Notes: generated by a model not told the origin, from the letters alone. Counted from the first letter of the stretch, positions 9,195 through 19,061 are shown. The stretch is DNA of 24,549 nucleotides from CAZIVE01 sp964542435 (GCA_964542435.1 CAZIVE010000037.1:1-24549); one strand, 5' to 3'. Made by a program: numbers and translations.

Positions 9195-10972
9195 TCAAAT
9201 CAGTCAACAATTACCCCGTCTCACAGCTCTTTGATATCGAAGCGAACGTAGTGTACGTCATCCCACGATACCAACGCGAATACACATGGGGCAAAAATCA
9301 GTGGGAAAATCTTTTCGATGATCTGCGTGAGAACGAGTCTGGCTATTTCCTTGGCTCAATCATCTGCATTAACCAAAGCATTGATGCGCTTTCAGCGCAA
9401 AATCTTGAACTCGTTGATGGACAACAACGTCTGACAACGCTCTCATTGCTCTTTGCTGCGGTCTACAAGACCCTAAAAAATCATCAAAACGATCTTGATG
9501 ATGACCAACGAATCGAATTGATCAATTTAAAGCGAAAGTTGGTTCTGAAAAAAGGCGATGATCAGATTCGCCTCATCCCCCAGATCCAGAATAATAATAA
9601 CGCCGATTATCGTGCTGTACTCGCTGAAATCGGAGTCATCAGTGAATATGATGCCCCCGCATACGCAGGTAATCGTAAGATCTATCGGGCTTATCGGTAT
9701 TTCCAGGATCGTATCGATGAAATGGCCAATGGTACAAGTAACCAGCTGGAAACCATCATAGAATTCCTTGATAAAGTCAACCAGACATACCTGGTCAAGA
9801 TTGAAGTAGCAAGTCATGCTGACGCGTACACCCTGTTCGAGTCGCTCAACAATCGAGGCATGCCACTTACCGCAATCGATCTTATAAAAAACAAGCTTCT
9901 TGCACGTCTGGAATCCCTTGAACCAGGCAAGATAGACTATTATTTTACGCACTGGAATCGTCTCTTGCAGTACCTGGGTGATGACTATGTGATCCAGGAG
10001 CGCTTCTTTCGGCAGTATTACAATGCTTTTAAAAACGAACTTAAAGCGGTCCACCAGGTTCCAGTTGCAACCCGGTCCAACCTTATTCAAATCTATGAAA
10101 AGCTTATCGATTATGACGCGAAGGATTTTTTACAGAAGATCAGTATTTCTGGAAGACTCTATTCACTGATGCTTTCTCGCAACAAGGATGACACGTACCG
10201 AGAACTCGAAAAATCGCTCAAGGATTTGGAACGCATTCAGGGCGCTCCATCATATTTACTCCTTTTATATTTACTTGCAAAAAAGGAAGAGCTCGAGCTT
10301 ACGAATGCTCACCTCCAATCTATAATTGAACTGCTGGTCCGCTTCTTCGTTCGTCGCAACTTAACCGATACACCACCAACGCGAGATCTTACTCGGCTGT
10401 TCATGACATTGATTGACAAGCTAGGTGAGCTGCGTGCTGATGCTATTCTCCAATCAATGAGACAGCAGCTGGTAGCAGTTTCTGCAACTGATCAGGTATT
10501 CGAAAGCAAGCTCAAAGGTCCAATTTATGAGGAAAATTCAGGGGTAACCCGCTTTATTCTTTGTGCACTCGCCGAGCAGTCCATGACCAAAGAGAGTTGG
10601 GTTGATCTATGGCGTATTGAAAACAATCAATTTGTGTGGACCATCGAACATATTTTTCCACAGGGAGAGAATATCCCTCAGTCTTGGATAAACATGATTG
10701 CCGATGGTAATAAAGAAAAGGCAAAAGAAATTCAACAGACGCATGTTCATAAGCTAGGCAATCTTACCATTTCTGGATTCAACAGTGCACTTGGCAATAA
10801 GAGCTTCGAAGATAAGCGAAATCGTACCGATCGACATGGTCATGCGGTTGGTTATAAGAACGGACTCAAGCTTAACGAGGACTTGGCTTCTGCTGAGAGG
10901 TGGAGTGTTGCCCAGATCGATTCACGAACAGAAAAGCTCGTTCAACAAGTAGTTCAGCTTTTTAAATTATAA
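9191..10972 (+). CDS. GmrSD/BrxU-like type IV restriction enzyme
   Basis: A single-chain DUF262-DUF1524 protein of 593 residues. The N-terminal GmrS/DUF262 NTPase part shows IPRYQREYTW (24-33), YFLGSIICI and the hallmark DGQQR (76-80), followed by TLFESLNNRGMPLTAIDLIKN. The C-terminal GmrD/DUF1524 His-Me nuclease part shows WTIEHIFPQ with H487, then HKLGNLTISGFNSALGNKSF with H520, N524 and N535. This family cuts DNA containing modified (for example glucosylated or methylated) cytosine in an NTP-dependent way. It overlaps the pglX stop by 4 bases (ATGA) and lies 11 bases before pglZ, so it is built into the BREX operon. A comparable enzyme, BrxU, is encoded in the BREX locus of the Escherichia fergusonii plasmid pEFER, in my recollection at the same position. 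Substrate preference cannot be read from the sequence. Confidence 0.9.
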   Translation: MIKSVNNYPVSQLFDIEANVVYVIPRYQREYTWGKNQWENLFDDLRENESGYFLGSIICINQSIDALSAQNLELVDGQQRLTTLSLLFAAVYKTLKNHQNDLDDDQRIELINLKRKLVLKKGDDQIRLIPQIQNNNNADYRAVLAEIGVISEYDAPAYAGNRKIYRAYRYFQDRIDEMANGTSNQLETIIEFLDKVNQTYLVKIEVASHADAYTLFESLNNRGMPLTAIDLIKNKLLARLESLEPGKIDYYFTHWNRLLQYLGDDYVIQERFFRQYYNAFKNELKAVHQVPVATRSNLIQIYEKLIDYDAKDFLQKISISGRLYSLMLSRNKDDTYRELEKSLKDLERIQGAPSYLLLLYLLAKKEELELTNAHLQSIIELLVRFFVRRNLTDTPPTRDLTRLFMTLIDKLGELRADAILQSMRQQLVAVSATDQVFESKLKGPIYEENSGVTRFILCALAEQSMTKESWVDLWRIENNQFVWTIEHIFPQGENIPQSWINMIADGNKEKAKEIQQTHVHKLGNLTISGFNSALGNKSFEDKRNRTDRHGHAVGYKNGLKLNEDLASAERWSVAQIDSRTEKLVQQVVQLFKL

Positions 10973-10983
10973 GGATATGAAGC

Positions 10984-13389
10984 ATGAGAGTGCTTGATCA
11001 TTTGCTAAAAGATATTCGCTCAGCTGCTGTCTACAATCCAGAAATTCAGGTGCCCCCTGCTTGTATTTTGTGGCCGGATCACGACCGGCAATGGGAAACC
11101 GCAATATCGCGTCTGCAATCGGAAATGCCAGAATTGTTAGTGCTTGGCGACTACGAGCCTGAAAAAGAGATCGGCCCGGCAATCTGGCTACGATGTATAA
11201 TTGCAGGAATCAATGATCCGCACATTACTCAAGCAAATGCAGATTTAAGCTCTATTGTCGCCAAAATCCGTTCATCAATGCGATCTACCAATACCATTAT
11301 TCCTGTTCTCTATCTTCCAGGTGTTAGCAGACGGGACCTTCGGGCTGTAGAAACCTGTCCTGATTACCTTAAAGCCCTTGCTGAATTGCAATTTCGCGGT
11401 GTGATCTGGTCACAAATCAATTCGAAAGATTGGACTATTTTGGCATACTTAAAATCAAATCAGGGTGGGCTTGGGTTAGATGTCGCACAAGACAACGATA
11501 CCAAAAAAGCTATGCAGCTTTCGCTATATCGGCTTCTCGACGAGGATGTCTCTTTGCTTCAGGCTAAGCATCTGGACAAGGACTACTTCAATACTTTGCT
11601 TTCGGGTAACGACCTAATTCGTGATTTGCTTCAATGGCTCGACCAAGGGGAAGTCTTTCAGAGAAATCGTGATAAGAATGAATGGGAAGCCTTTGTTGAA
11701 GTCTGTGAGTCTCAACTAGCCTACCATCCTCAAAAGGAAGGCATCTTGACTGGAATCACCAAGCTTGCGAACCATCAAGGCCCATGGCATGCCGTTTGGG
11801 AACGCTACTGCGAGGCATCAAAGCGCTACGCTAATATCCCAAATAAAATTAGAAAATGTACTCCACCTCAATGGGATTTGTACACAGATTCGGATTCGGC
11901 TTGTGGCTGGCCGCAGTGGAACGATGATCAGGAAAAGAGCCTTCAATATGATCTTTTAGCCCTTGCCCAAACGACTGCGCATGAGGCGCGGAAAAAACTC
12001 TTGAAGCTTGAAGAAAAGCATGGAGGCAGGCGCTCTTTAGTGTGGGCCGAACTTGGGGAAGCTCCTTTGGCCTTCGCCCTGCAATACTTAGCAATTCTCG
12101 CTGAAATCACCCAAAACAGCCTTGCTGCAGGTTCGTTGGACGACCTCATTAGTGGATATCGCAGTCACGGATGGCAAGCTGATGATGCTGTACTCAAGGC
12201 CCTGGCCCAGGTCGAGAGTTCAAAAGACATTGAAGCGGTGATTGCTGCTATTCGGGCTATTTACCTGCCATGGATAGAAGAATCCGCTCGCTATCTCCAA
12301 AACCTTGTTGACAGCACCTCCTATCCAGGGGGTACCTGTCTGACGCCAAAGAAAGTTTCTTTCAGCCCCGGTGATTGCATTCTCTTCGTGGATGGGCTGC
12401 GTTTTGATATGGGAAAGCGTCTGATTAGTACTTTAGAAGCACGTAACTATAAAGTTACGGAAGAACTTGCGTGGTCAGCCCTGCCGAGCGTCACAGAAAC
12501 TGGCAAAGCAGCGGTAAGTCCGGTACGAGATAGAATCTTCGGAGAAGATAGCAGTACAGATTTTGAACCATCTGTTATAGAAACCGGACAGTCATTGAAG
12601 GGTGGCTACAATCTTAAAAAACTACTGCGCGATTCAGGGTGGGCAATCCTGGAGAACTCTAATGCAGGCGACAGCCAGGGCATGGCTTGGTGCGAGTTTG
12701 GGGACATTGACCATGAAGGCCATGCGCGTGGATGGAAACTTACCAAATATATCGATTCCTTAATTTTGGAGATCACAGACCGTATTACGGAGCTTTTGGC
12801 TGCAGGATGGAAGAGAGTCCGGGTTGTGACAGATCATGGGTGGCTCTTGTTACCAGGGGGATTACCCAAAATCAACCTTCCAAGCGCCTTGGTAGATAGC
12901 AAGTGGGGTCGATGCGCGGCATTAAAACCTGGAGCTACTTCTGATGTGCGGCTTTTCCCATGGTATTGGAACCCTAACCAATACTTTGCACTCGCTGATG
13001 GAGTGAGCTGTTTTAAGAGAGGCGAAGAGTACACCCATGGTGGCCTTAGCTTGCAAGAATGCCTCACTCTGCATTTACTGGTAACCCAAGAAGCATCTGA
13101 GCAAACTGCCACATCGGTAAAAATTGCCGGTGTGGTATGGAAAGGGCTCCGCTGTACCGTGACTGTAGAAGGATATTTCTCAGGTTTGGCAATCGACATT
13201 CGAAGCCATGCTGGTGATGCATCTTCCAGTGTTGTTGTAGACAAAAAAACGCTCAAAGACAATGGAACAACTTCCGTGATCGTCGAAGACGAGGATATGG
13301 AAGGCCAAGCAGCAATTGTTGTACTCATCGATGAGAATGGTTCTTTGATTGCGCAGACACCCACAGTCATTGCCGGAGGCAACCCATGA
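10984..13389 (+). CDS. pglZ: BREX alkaline-phosphatase-superfamily protein PglZ
   Basis: PglZ is a universal BREX component with an alkaline-phosphatase-like metal-binding domain. It is needed for methylation and defence, and nuclease activity has been reported for family members. Here the domain starts with CILFVDGLRFDMGKRL (D470, R473, D475) and includes DIDHEGHARGW and the VVTDHG motif (D617, H618). Together these provide the expected metal ligands. The first ~460 residues are helical and less conserved, and the last ~100 look like a beta-rich domain. Length is 801 residues, near the family's roughly 850. AAGGA at 10971-10975 is eight bases before the ATG. The stop overlaps the brxL start by 4 bases (ATGA), so translational coupling is likely. 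Confidence 0.93.
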   Translation: MRVLDHLLKDIRSAAVYNPEIQVPPACILWPDHDRQWETAISRLQSEMPELLVLGDYEPEKEIGPAIWLRCIIAGINDPHITQANADLSSIVAKIRSSMRSTNTIIPVLYLPGVSRRDLRAVETCPDYLKALAELQFRGVIWSQINSKDWTILAYLKSNQGGLGLDVAQDNDTKKAMQLSLYRLLDEDVSLLQAKHLDKDYFNTLLSGNDLIRDLLQWLDQGEVFQRNRDKNEWEAFVEVCESQLAYHPQKEGILTGITKLANHQGPWHAVWERYCEASKRYANIPNKIRKCTPPQWDLYTDSDSACGWPQWNDDQEKSLQYDLLALAQTTAHEARKKLLKLEEKHGGRRSLVWAELGEAPLAFALQYLAILAEITQNSLAAGSLDDLISGYRSHGWQADDAVLKALAQVESSKDIEAVIAAIRAIYLPWIEESARYLQNLVDSTSYPGGTCLTPKKVSFSPGDCILFVDGLRFDMGKRLISTLEARNYKVTEELAWSALPSVTETGKAAVSPVRDRIFGEDSSTDFEPSVIETGQSLKGGYNLKKLLRDSGWAILENSNAGDSQGMAWCEFGDIDHEGHARGWKLTKYIDSLILEITDRITELLAAGWKRVRVVTDHGWLLLPGGLPKINLPSALVDSKWGRCAALKPGATSDVRLFPWYWNPNQYFALADGVSCFKRGEEYTHGGLSLQECLTLHLLVTQEASEQTATSVKIAGVVWKGLRCTVTVEGYFSGLAIDIRSHAGDASSSVVVDKKTLKDNGTTSVIVEDEDMEGQAAIVVLIDENGSLIAQTPTVIAGGNP

Positions 13390-15431
13390 GTGAGATGGAC
13401 AATCTCGATAAAAAAGCTGCTACAAAGCTGGAAGGATATCTTGTTCGAAAAGACCTGGTTCGGACCTTTAGCCGGCAATTCCCCGTTCCGACCTATGTCG
13501 TCGAGTTCATGCTCGGCCGCTATTGTGCGAGCACTAATCAAGAGGAAATCGAAGAGGGTCTTGACATCGTTCAACGACAGCTCATGTCGCGAACTGTCAA
13601 AGCAGGAGAAGAAGAGCTCTTCAAAGCACGAGCAAAAGAGAATGGTGAGATTAAAATTATCGACATTATTTCTGCACGCTTGGATGCAAGAACGGATTCC
13701 TACATTGCCACGTTGCCAAGCTTGCGGCTCAATGACGTCCGGATAAGCTCAGAATTGGTCAAAAAACACGAACGCATGCTGACCGGTGGTTTCTATGCAG
13801 AGATCACTCTCAGCTATGATGCTACTATTGCACAAGAAAATAAAGGAAGGCCATTCGGCATTGAATCGCTCAGAGAAATACAACTCTCAAAGCATGATGT
13901 GCTTGATATTCTTGCTGATGCCCGTAAATCTTTCACTTCTCTCGAATGGAAGAATTTACTCCTTCGTTCGATAGGTATCGAGCCGCTTGGTCTATCTGAT
14001 CGTCAGCGTGATGCATTATTGCTTCGCATGGTTCCTTTTGTTGAACGAAATTATAACCTAGTGGAGCTTGGCCCGAGAGGAACCGGGAAAAGCCATCTTT
14101 TCCAGCAAATTTCTCCCTATGCGCATCTTATTTCTGGGGGCAAGGCAACTGTCGCCCAAATGTTCGTCAATAACTCAACAGGCCAACGAGGCTTGGTGTG
14201 CCTTTACGATGTAGTATGCTTCGATGAGGTGTCTGGTATCTCTTTTGATCAAAAGGATGGGGTAAACATCTTAAAAGGATATATGGAATCTGGCGAATTC
14301 AGCCGTGGTAAAGAAAACATTCGTGCTGATGGCAGTATTGTTCTTATAGGCAACTTTGAAGTCGATGTTGATCACCAGCAGCGCATAGGACATTTATTTG
14401 GTCCTTTACCGCCGGAAATGAGAGATGATACCGCATTCATGGACCGAATCCACGCCTTTTTGCCCGGATGGGATGTACCAAAAATCGGCAATGAGCTTTT
14501 AACCAATCACTTCGGTTTGGTAAGCGACTTTTTATCCGAGTGCTGGAGTCAACTTCGCAATCAAAACAGAGTGAGCATATTGCAGAATCGAGTATATTAT
14601 GGCGGTGCTCTCTCAGGGCGAGATACTAACGCTGTCAATAAAACCGCCAGTGGGCTGCTCAAGCTTTTATATCCAGGTGAAGGAGAAATCCTCGATGAAG
14701 ATGTCGAGTGGGCTGTACGCATTGCCATGGAAGCAAGGCGACGTGTAAAGGAACAGCAAAAGCGCATCGGTGCAGCGGAATTTCGCAATACCCATTTCAG
14801 TTATTTCATGGGGACTGAGGGTGTAGAGAAGTTTGTTTCAACTCCAGAACTGCAAAGTCAAAACACAATCGGTGGAGACCCCCTTGAACCAGGTCAAGTC
14901 TGGACCATCTCACCAGGAGGAAGTGAAGAACATCCTGGGCTTTATCGTATTGAAATCAATGAAGGTCCGGGGTCTGGCGTCAAGATCCTTAATAAACCTG
15001 TACCTCCCGCATTCAAAGAAAGCATGGGCTATGCTGAGCAAAATCTCTATGCTCGAGCCGTGCAACTCGTCGGGGATAAAGACCCACGCCAGCACGAATT
15101 TACAGTACAACTTCGGGCCTTTGATGTATCGAAGTCTGGTGCCAAACTCGGAATGGCATCACTCATTGCACTCTGTACTGCTCTCTTGAAGAAAAGTGTC
15201 CGTGGCGGTCTCATCATCGTAGGTGAGATTAACCTGGGCGGATCTATCGAGCCAATTCACAACTCCGTCACTATCGCTGAGATCGCAGTCGAAAAAGGTG
15301 CTTCAGCTCTCTTGTTGCCGGTTGCATGCCGGCGCCAGCTTCTTGATCTTTCAGATGACATGGCAACCAAGATTGATATTCAATTCTACTCAGATGCACG
15401 AGATGCCCTTATGAAGGCAATGATAGAATGA
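13386..15431 (+). CDS. brxL: BREX protein BrxL, AAA+ with Lon-like C-terminus
   Basis: BrxL is the AAA+ component of type I BREX, needed for phage restriction but not for methylation, and reported to form DNA-binding ring assemblies. Walker A is GPRGTGKS (229-236) and Walker B is VVCFDE (D280, E281). A sensor-like segment IVLIGNFEV and downstream RMHAFLP-type element (MDRIHAFLPGW) follow. The C-terminal domain is Lon-like: KSGAKLGMASL (583-593), then IIVGEINLGGSIEPI and ASALLLP. However, the position of the Lon catalytic Ser is K587, and the GGLKEK lysine region reads HNSVTI, so neither Ser nor Lys of the dyad is present. GGAGG at 13375-13379 lies six bases before ATG 13386. Length is 681 residues, typical. 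There is no terminator before the next gene. Confidence 0.93.
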   Translation: MSEMDNLDKKAATKLEGYLVRKDLVRTFSRQFPVPTYVVEFMLGRYCASTNQEEIEEGLDIVQRQLMSRTVKAGEEELFKARAKENGEIKIIDIISARLDARTDSYIATLPSLRLNDVRISSELVKKHERMLTGGFYAEITLSYDATIAQENKGRPFGIESLREIQLSKHDVLDILADARKSFTSLEWKNLLLRSIGIEPLGLSDRQRDALLLRMVPFVERNYNLVELGPRGTGKSHLFQQISPYAHLISGGKATVAQMFVNNSTGQRGLVCLYDVVCFDEVSGISFDQKDGVNILKGYMESGEFSRGKENIRADGSIVLIGNFEVDVDHQQRIGHLFGPLPPEMRDDTAFMDRIHAFLPGWDVPKIGNELLTNHFGLVSDFLSECWSQLRNQNRVSILQNRVYYGGALSGRDTNAVNKTASGLLKLLYPGEGEILDEDVEWAVRIAMEARRRVKEQQKRIGAAEFRNTHFSYFMGTEGVEKFVSTPELQSQNTIGGDPLEPGQVWTISPGGSEEHPGLYRIEINEGPGSGVKILNKPVPPAFKESMGYAEQNLYARAVQLVGDKDPRQHEFTVQLRAFDVSKSGAKLGMASLIALCTALLKKSVRGGLIIVGEINLGGSIEPIHNSVTIAEIAVEKGASALLLPVACRRQLLDLSDDMATKIDIQFYSDARDALMKAMIE

Positions 15432-15475
15432 GAAAGCATAGCAGTTAGGGAAAGAAGCTTGTGGTGGAGATATTA

Positions 15476-18400
15476 ATGGCAAAAAGCAAACAATTAAGCA
15501 CTCCTATCTCTACTGGTGGTGCGGGTGCTTTCTTTGAAGCTCAAGTACAATCAATGTTTGTTACATTGATGCTCTCAGGTGGGTATGCGCCCTGTCTCCC
15601 TTGCTGGCCTATTATTGAGATCAAACTTCAAGGAAAAGTTGATGGCTTTGATACAGATGATTTGATTGTATATGTGAAAAATGCAAACACTGGCGAGCGA
15701 CGAAAGCTCTTAGCGCAAATAAAGCTTACTATTACTATCACAAATGAAGACAGAAGGTTTGATGAGGTAATACAGGCTGCATGGAATGATTACAACAATT
15801 CTAAAAATTTTAAGAAAGGCAAGGATGCCATCGCATTAATCACGGGTCCATTAAGCGCGACTGATACACATAATGTACAATGGATTCTTGAACAGGCAAG
15901 GCATACAAAGAACACTGATGAATTTTTCACGCATGTGCATCAAGCGAAATTCAGTCCATCAAAGAGCACTGAAAAACTGGAAGTTATCGAAAAGCATCTT
16001 AAAGCAGCAAATGGAGGCAATGAGGTTGAAAGAGATAAACTCTATAGCTATTTAAGGCATTTTCATCTATTAGTAGTCGATCTTGATAAAGAGAGTGGTG
16101 TTGTCCTATCTCTACTTCATTCCCATATTTCTCTATTTAAGCCACTGAATGTAGAGTGGGTTTGGCCTCGGATTGTTGCTTTTGTACAAGAATGGAATAG
16201 GAATGCAGGAACAATTGCTCCTGATAAACTGCCAGAAGACCTTCAGAATGCCTTCAACCAGAAATTTTTAGTGGCAATACCAGATGAATTAAGAGTTGCT
16301 CAAGAGAATTCTGAAATTGATTGGGCGCAACATCCTGATGCAACATTTATCGCCTTACTTGTGCTGATAGGAACTTGGAATGAAAAAAATCAATCAGACA
16401 TTGATGTAATTAGCCAGATGCTAGGTATTAACTATGATGAATGGCTAAAAAAGGCTCAAGAATTATTACATTACCATAATACACCATTATCAGTTAAAAA
16501 TGGAGTTTGGAAAATTAATAATCGAACTGAACTGTGGAACCTGCTAGGATCGCGTGTGCTAGATAAAAATCTTGATACCTTTATATCGCTGGCTGTTACT
16601 ATTCTTAAAGAGCGCGATCCAGCTTTTGAATTACCCGTGGAGGAGAGATTTGCTGCAAGCATTCATAATAAGGTGTTTTTGTATTCGCACGAAATGCGGA
16701 AAGGAATCTCTGAAGGCTTAGCAGTTTTAGGTAGTAGTTCAAATGCGTGTATCCATTGCTCGGTCGGGAAGGCTAAAGAAAATTGCAAATTAGCCTTAAT
16801 TCAGCTTTTCTCAGGAGCCGACTGGATTTTATGGGGCAGCCTTAACGATTTATTACCAGCTCTTGCAGAAGCTGATCCAGGTGAATTTCTTAATGCGGTT
16901 GAGAAGGCACTTCGCCAAATACCTTGCCCTTTTTATAGGCTTTTTTCGGAAGAAAGTAGTGGGGTTTTTGGCAGGAATTATCTCACTGGCCTGTTATGGG
17001 CTCTTGAAGCATTAGCCTGGGAAGAACAGTATCTAGTTCGCATCTGTGTTATTCTTGGGGAACTTGCTAGCCATGACCCAGGTGGTCAATGGTCGAATCG
17101 ACCATCCAATTCACTGGTGACTATTCTACTCCCCTGGTTCCCGCAAACATTAGCCTCTGTAGATAAACGCAAAGTAGCGGTGCAGATACTACTTAAAGAA
17201 TGGCCTGATATTGGCTGGAACCTAATTATTCAGCTTTTGCCTAATCAACATACGATTTCTTCTGGTTCCTATAAACCAGTATGGCGAAAAACAATAAAAG
17301 ATCAGGGGAGCAAGGAAGTAACTAAAGAAGAATATTTGAAACAGATCTCTATTTATGCAGAACTAGCTGTTCATGCTGCTGAATGTGATGCCAATCGTCT
17401 TTCAGATTTAATTCAGCATCTTGATAGCTTGCCTCCATCTGTTTTCAATCAGATAATTAACCGCCTTGACTCACCACCGATTCTCCAACTGGCAGAAGAT
17501 CAGCGGTTCTTGATTTGGGATAGCATTCGCAAATTTACAGTGAAACATCGGCGGTTTTCGGATGCGCAATGGGCATTGCCTGGTGAATTAATTATCCGAC
17601 TTGAAAAGGTATCAGAACATCTGATTCCTAAATGCCCCTCTATCCGCTATAAATTTCTATTCACTACTCGTGATCTTGATTTATTTGAGAAAAATAGCGA
17701 TTGGAAAGAGCAGCAAAAGCAACTAGATGTTAAGAGAGAAGCAGCTATTAAGGAAATCTTTGATCAAAATGGGGTTGAAGGCATCATCCGCTTTGCTGAA
17801 TCTGTCGATTCTCCAAGAAAAGTAGGAGTTGCATGTGCTGCAATTGATGATTTTAAAATTGATGCTGCTTTTTTGCCACATTTTCTGGATCCTGATGATG
17901 CGAAACGAAACGATCTAGTCAAGGGATTTATCTTACAGCGCCAATATTTATATGGTTTAGATTGGTGCGACAACCTAGATAAATCCAATTGGACTCCAGC
18001 CCAAATAGGAAAATTTCTAGCGTGCTTACCATTCATAAAAACAATATGGGATCGCGCTTCAGAATGGCTTAAAGAGCAAGAGCAGGAATATTGGACGCGA
18101 GTTGAGGCCATCCCTTACCAGTGCGATGGTGATTTGAATATCGCTATTGAAAAGCTTATTAAATATAATCGACCTTATGCTGCCATCAATTGTTTGAGTA
18201 GAATGTTATATGAGAATCAGCTACTCAATACTGATCAATGCGTCAGAGCCTTGCTTGCAATATCTTCTTCTGATCATCCAGAGACTTCTATGGATATCCA
18301 TAACATCGTCGAAATTATAAAGCATCTCCAGACAGAAAATTCCGCTAAAGAAGAAGATCTTATTAAGGTGGAGTGGGCTTTTCTTCCCTTATTGGAAAGC

Positions 18401-19018
18401 TATAGCGAAGAAACTGCTCCAAAGTTTCTTGAAAGCAGAATGGCCAATGTTCCTGAATTCTTTTGTGAGATAATTCGTCTGATTTATCGACCAAAAAATG
18501 AGGCCCAGCCTCCTAAAGAGCTTACAGAAAAAGAAAAATCTGTTGCTTTAAATGCTTGGAGATTGCTGCAGGGATGGAAAATTCTTCCAGGCACGCAAAA
18601 GGATGGGACGTTTGACCCAGAGAATTTCAAACAATGGTTACAAAGGGTTAAAGAACTAACTGAGGCATCAGGACACTTAGAAGTAGCGATGAACCATATT
18701 GGTGAGGTTTTAATTAACTCACCTGCAGACCCTAATGGATTATGGATTCACCAAGTTGTTGCTCAAGCTTTGAACGATCGGAATTTTAATCATTTGCGTA
18801 GAGGCTTTATGCTGGGTTTCATCAATTCAAGAGGAGCTCATTCTATTGTTCCGACTGGCGAGGAAGAAAGAAATCTGGCAAATCAGTGCCGATATAAAGC
18901 TGATGCAGCAGAGAATATGGGTTTTCATAGACTTGCTGCTACGATGAGAGAATTGGCAGAACATTATGATCATGAAGCTGAACGTATTATTGATGAGTTT
19001 AATAATGATGATGAATAA
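15476..19018 (+). CDS. Large putative nuclease-type defence protein, unassigned
   Basis: I do not recognise a named family for this 1180-residue protein. The first ~90 residues look like a divergent PD-(D/E)XK nuclease core. They comprise ISTGGAGAFFEAQVQ with E21, a hydrophobic run, KVDGFDTDDLIVYV (D59, D61, D62) and then LLAQIK (Q81, K83). This arrangement resembles DUF4297-type dsDNA nucleases. The remaining ~1000 residues appear all-helical, like a repeat scaffold, and end in an acidic tail. No Walker A P-loop (GxxxxGK[ST]) is visible, so it is not an evident STAND/NACHT ATPase. ATG 15476 is preceded by GGAG (15466-15469) at six bases; a GTG at 15461 is in frame but has no clear site. It lies 44 bases after brxL without a terminator. 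It is AT-rich relative to the BREX genes, suggesting separate acquisition. Confidence 0.72.
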   Translation: MAKSKQLSTPISTGGAGAFFEAQVQSMFVTLMLSGGYAPCLPCWPIIEIKLQGKVDGFDTDDLIVYVKNANTGERRKLLAQIKLTITITNEDRRFDEVIQAAWNDYNNSKNFKKGKDAIALITGPLSATDTHNVQWILEQARHTKNTDEFFTHVHQAKFSPSKSTEKLEVIEKHLKAANGGNEVERDKLYSYLRHFHLLVVDLDKESGVVLSLLHSHISLFKPLNVEWVWPRIVAFVQEWNRNAGTIAPDKLPEDLQNAFNQKFLVAIPDELRVAQENSEIDWAQHPDATFIALLVLIGTWNEKNQSDIDVISQMLGINYDEWLKKAQELLHYHNTPLSVKNGVWKINNRTELWNLLGSRVLDKNLDTFISLAVTILKERDPAFELPVEERFAASIHNKVFLYSHEMRKGISEGLAVLGSSSNACIHCSVGKAKENCKLALIQLFSGADWILWGSLNDLLPALAEADPGEFLNAVEKALRQIPCPFYRLFSEESSGVFGRNYLTGLLWALEALAWEEQYLVRICVILGELASHDPGGQWSNRPSNSLVTILLPWFPQTLASVDKRKVAVQILLKEWPDIGWNLIIQLLPNQHTISSGSYKPVWRKTIKDQGSKEVTKEEYLKQISIYAELAVHAAECDANRLSDLIQHLDSLPPSVFNQIINRLDSPPILQLAEDQRFLIWDSIRKFTVKHRRFSDAQWALPGELIIRLEKVSEHLIPKCPSIRYKFLFTTRDLDLFEKNSDWKEQQKQLDVKREAAIKEIFDQNGVEGIIRFAESVDSPRKVGVACAAIDDFKIDAAFLPHFLDPDDAKRNDLVKGFILQRQYLYGLDWCDNLDKSNWTPAQIGKFLACLPFIKTIWDRASEWLKEQEQEYWTRVEAIPYQCDGDLNIAIEKLIKYNRPYAAINCLSRMLYENQLLNTDQCVRALLAISSSDHPETSMDIHNIVEIIKHLQTENSAKEEDLIKVEWAFLPLLESYSEETAPKFLESRMANVPEFFCEIIRLIYRPKNEAQPPKELTEKEKSVALNAWRLLQGWKILPGTQKDGTFDPENFKQWLQRVKELTEASGHLEVAMNHIGEVLINSPADPNGLWIHQVVAQALNDRNFNHLRRGFMLGFINSRGAHSIVPTGEEERNLANQCRYKADAAENMGFHRLAATMRELAEHYDHEAERIIDEFNNDDE

Positions 19019-19042
19019 CAAGTGTTTAACGTCAACTGAATT

Positions 19043-19061
19043 TCCCCCGAAGGGGGAGTTT
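19043..19061 (+). terminator. Rho-independent terminator of the defence operon
   Basis: TCCCCC-GAA-GGGGGA forms a six-pair GC-rich stem (19043-19057) followed by GTTTT, 25 bases after the stop of the last cargo gene. It marks the end of the rightward transcription unit and separates it from the convergent leftward mobility genes. The stem also works on the minus strand, but no T-run follows there. Confidence 0.75.

Noticed and set aside
9527..10090. 187-codon minus-strand frame within the GmrSD-like gene
   Set aside because: Antisense shadow of a gene with DUF262 and DUF1524 motifs in the other strand.
12834..13574. 246-codon minus-strand frame across the pglZ-brxL junction
   Set aside because: It is antisense to two genes with clear motifs and has no recognisable domain; it is a mirror of their codon usage.
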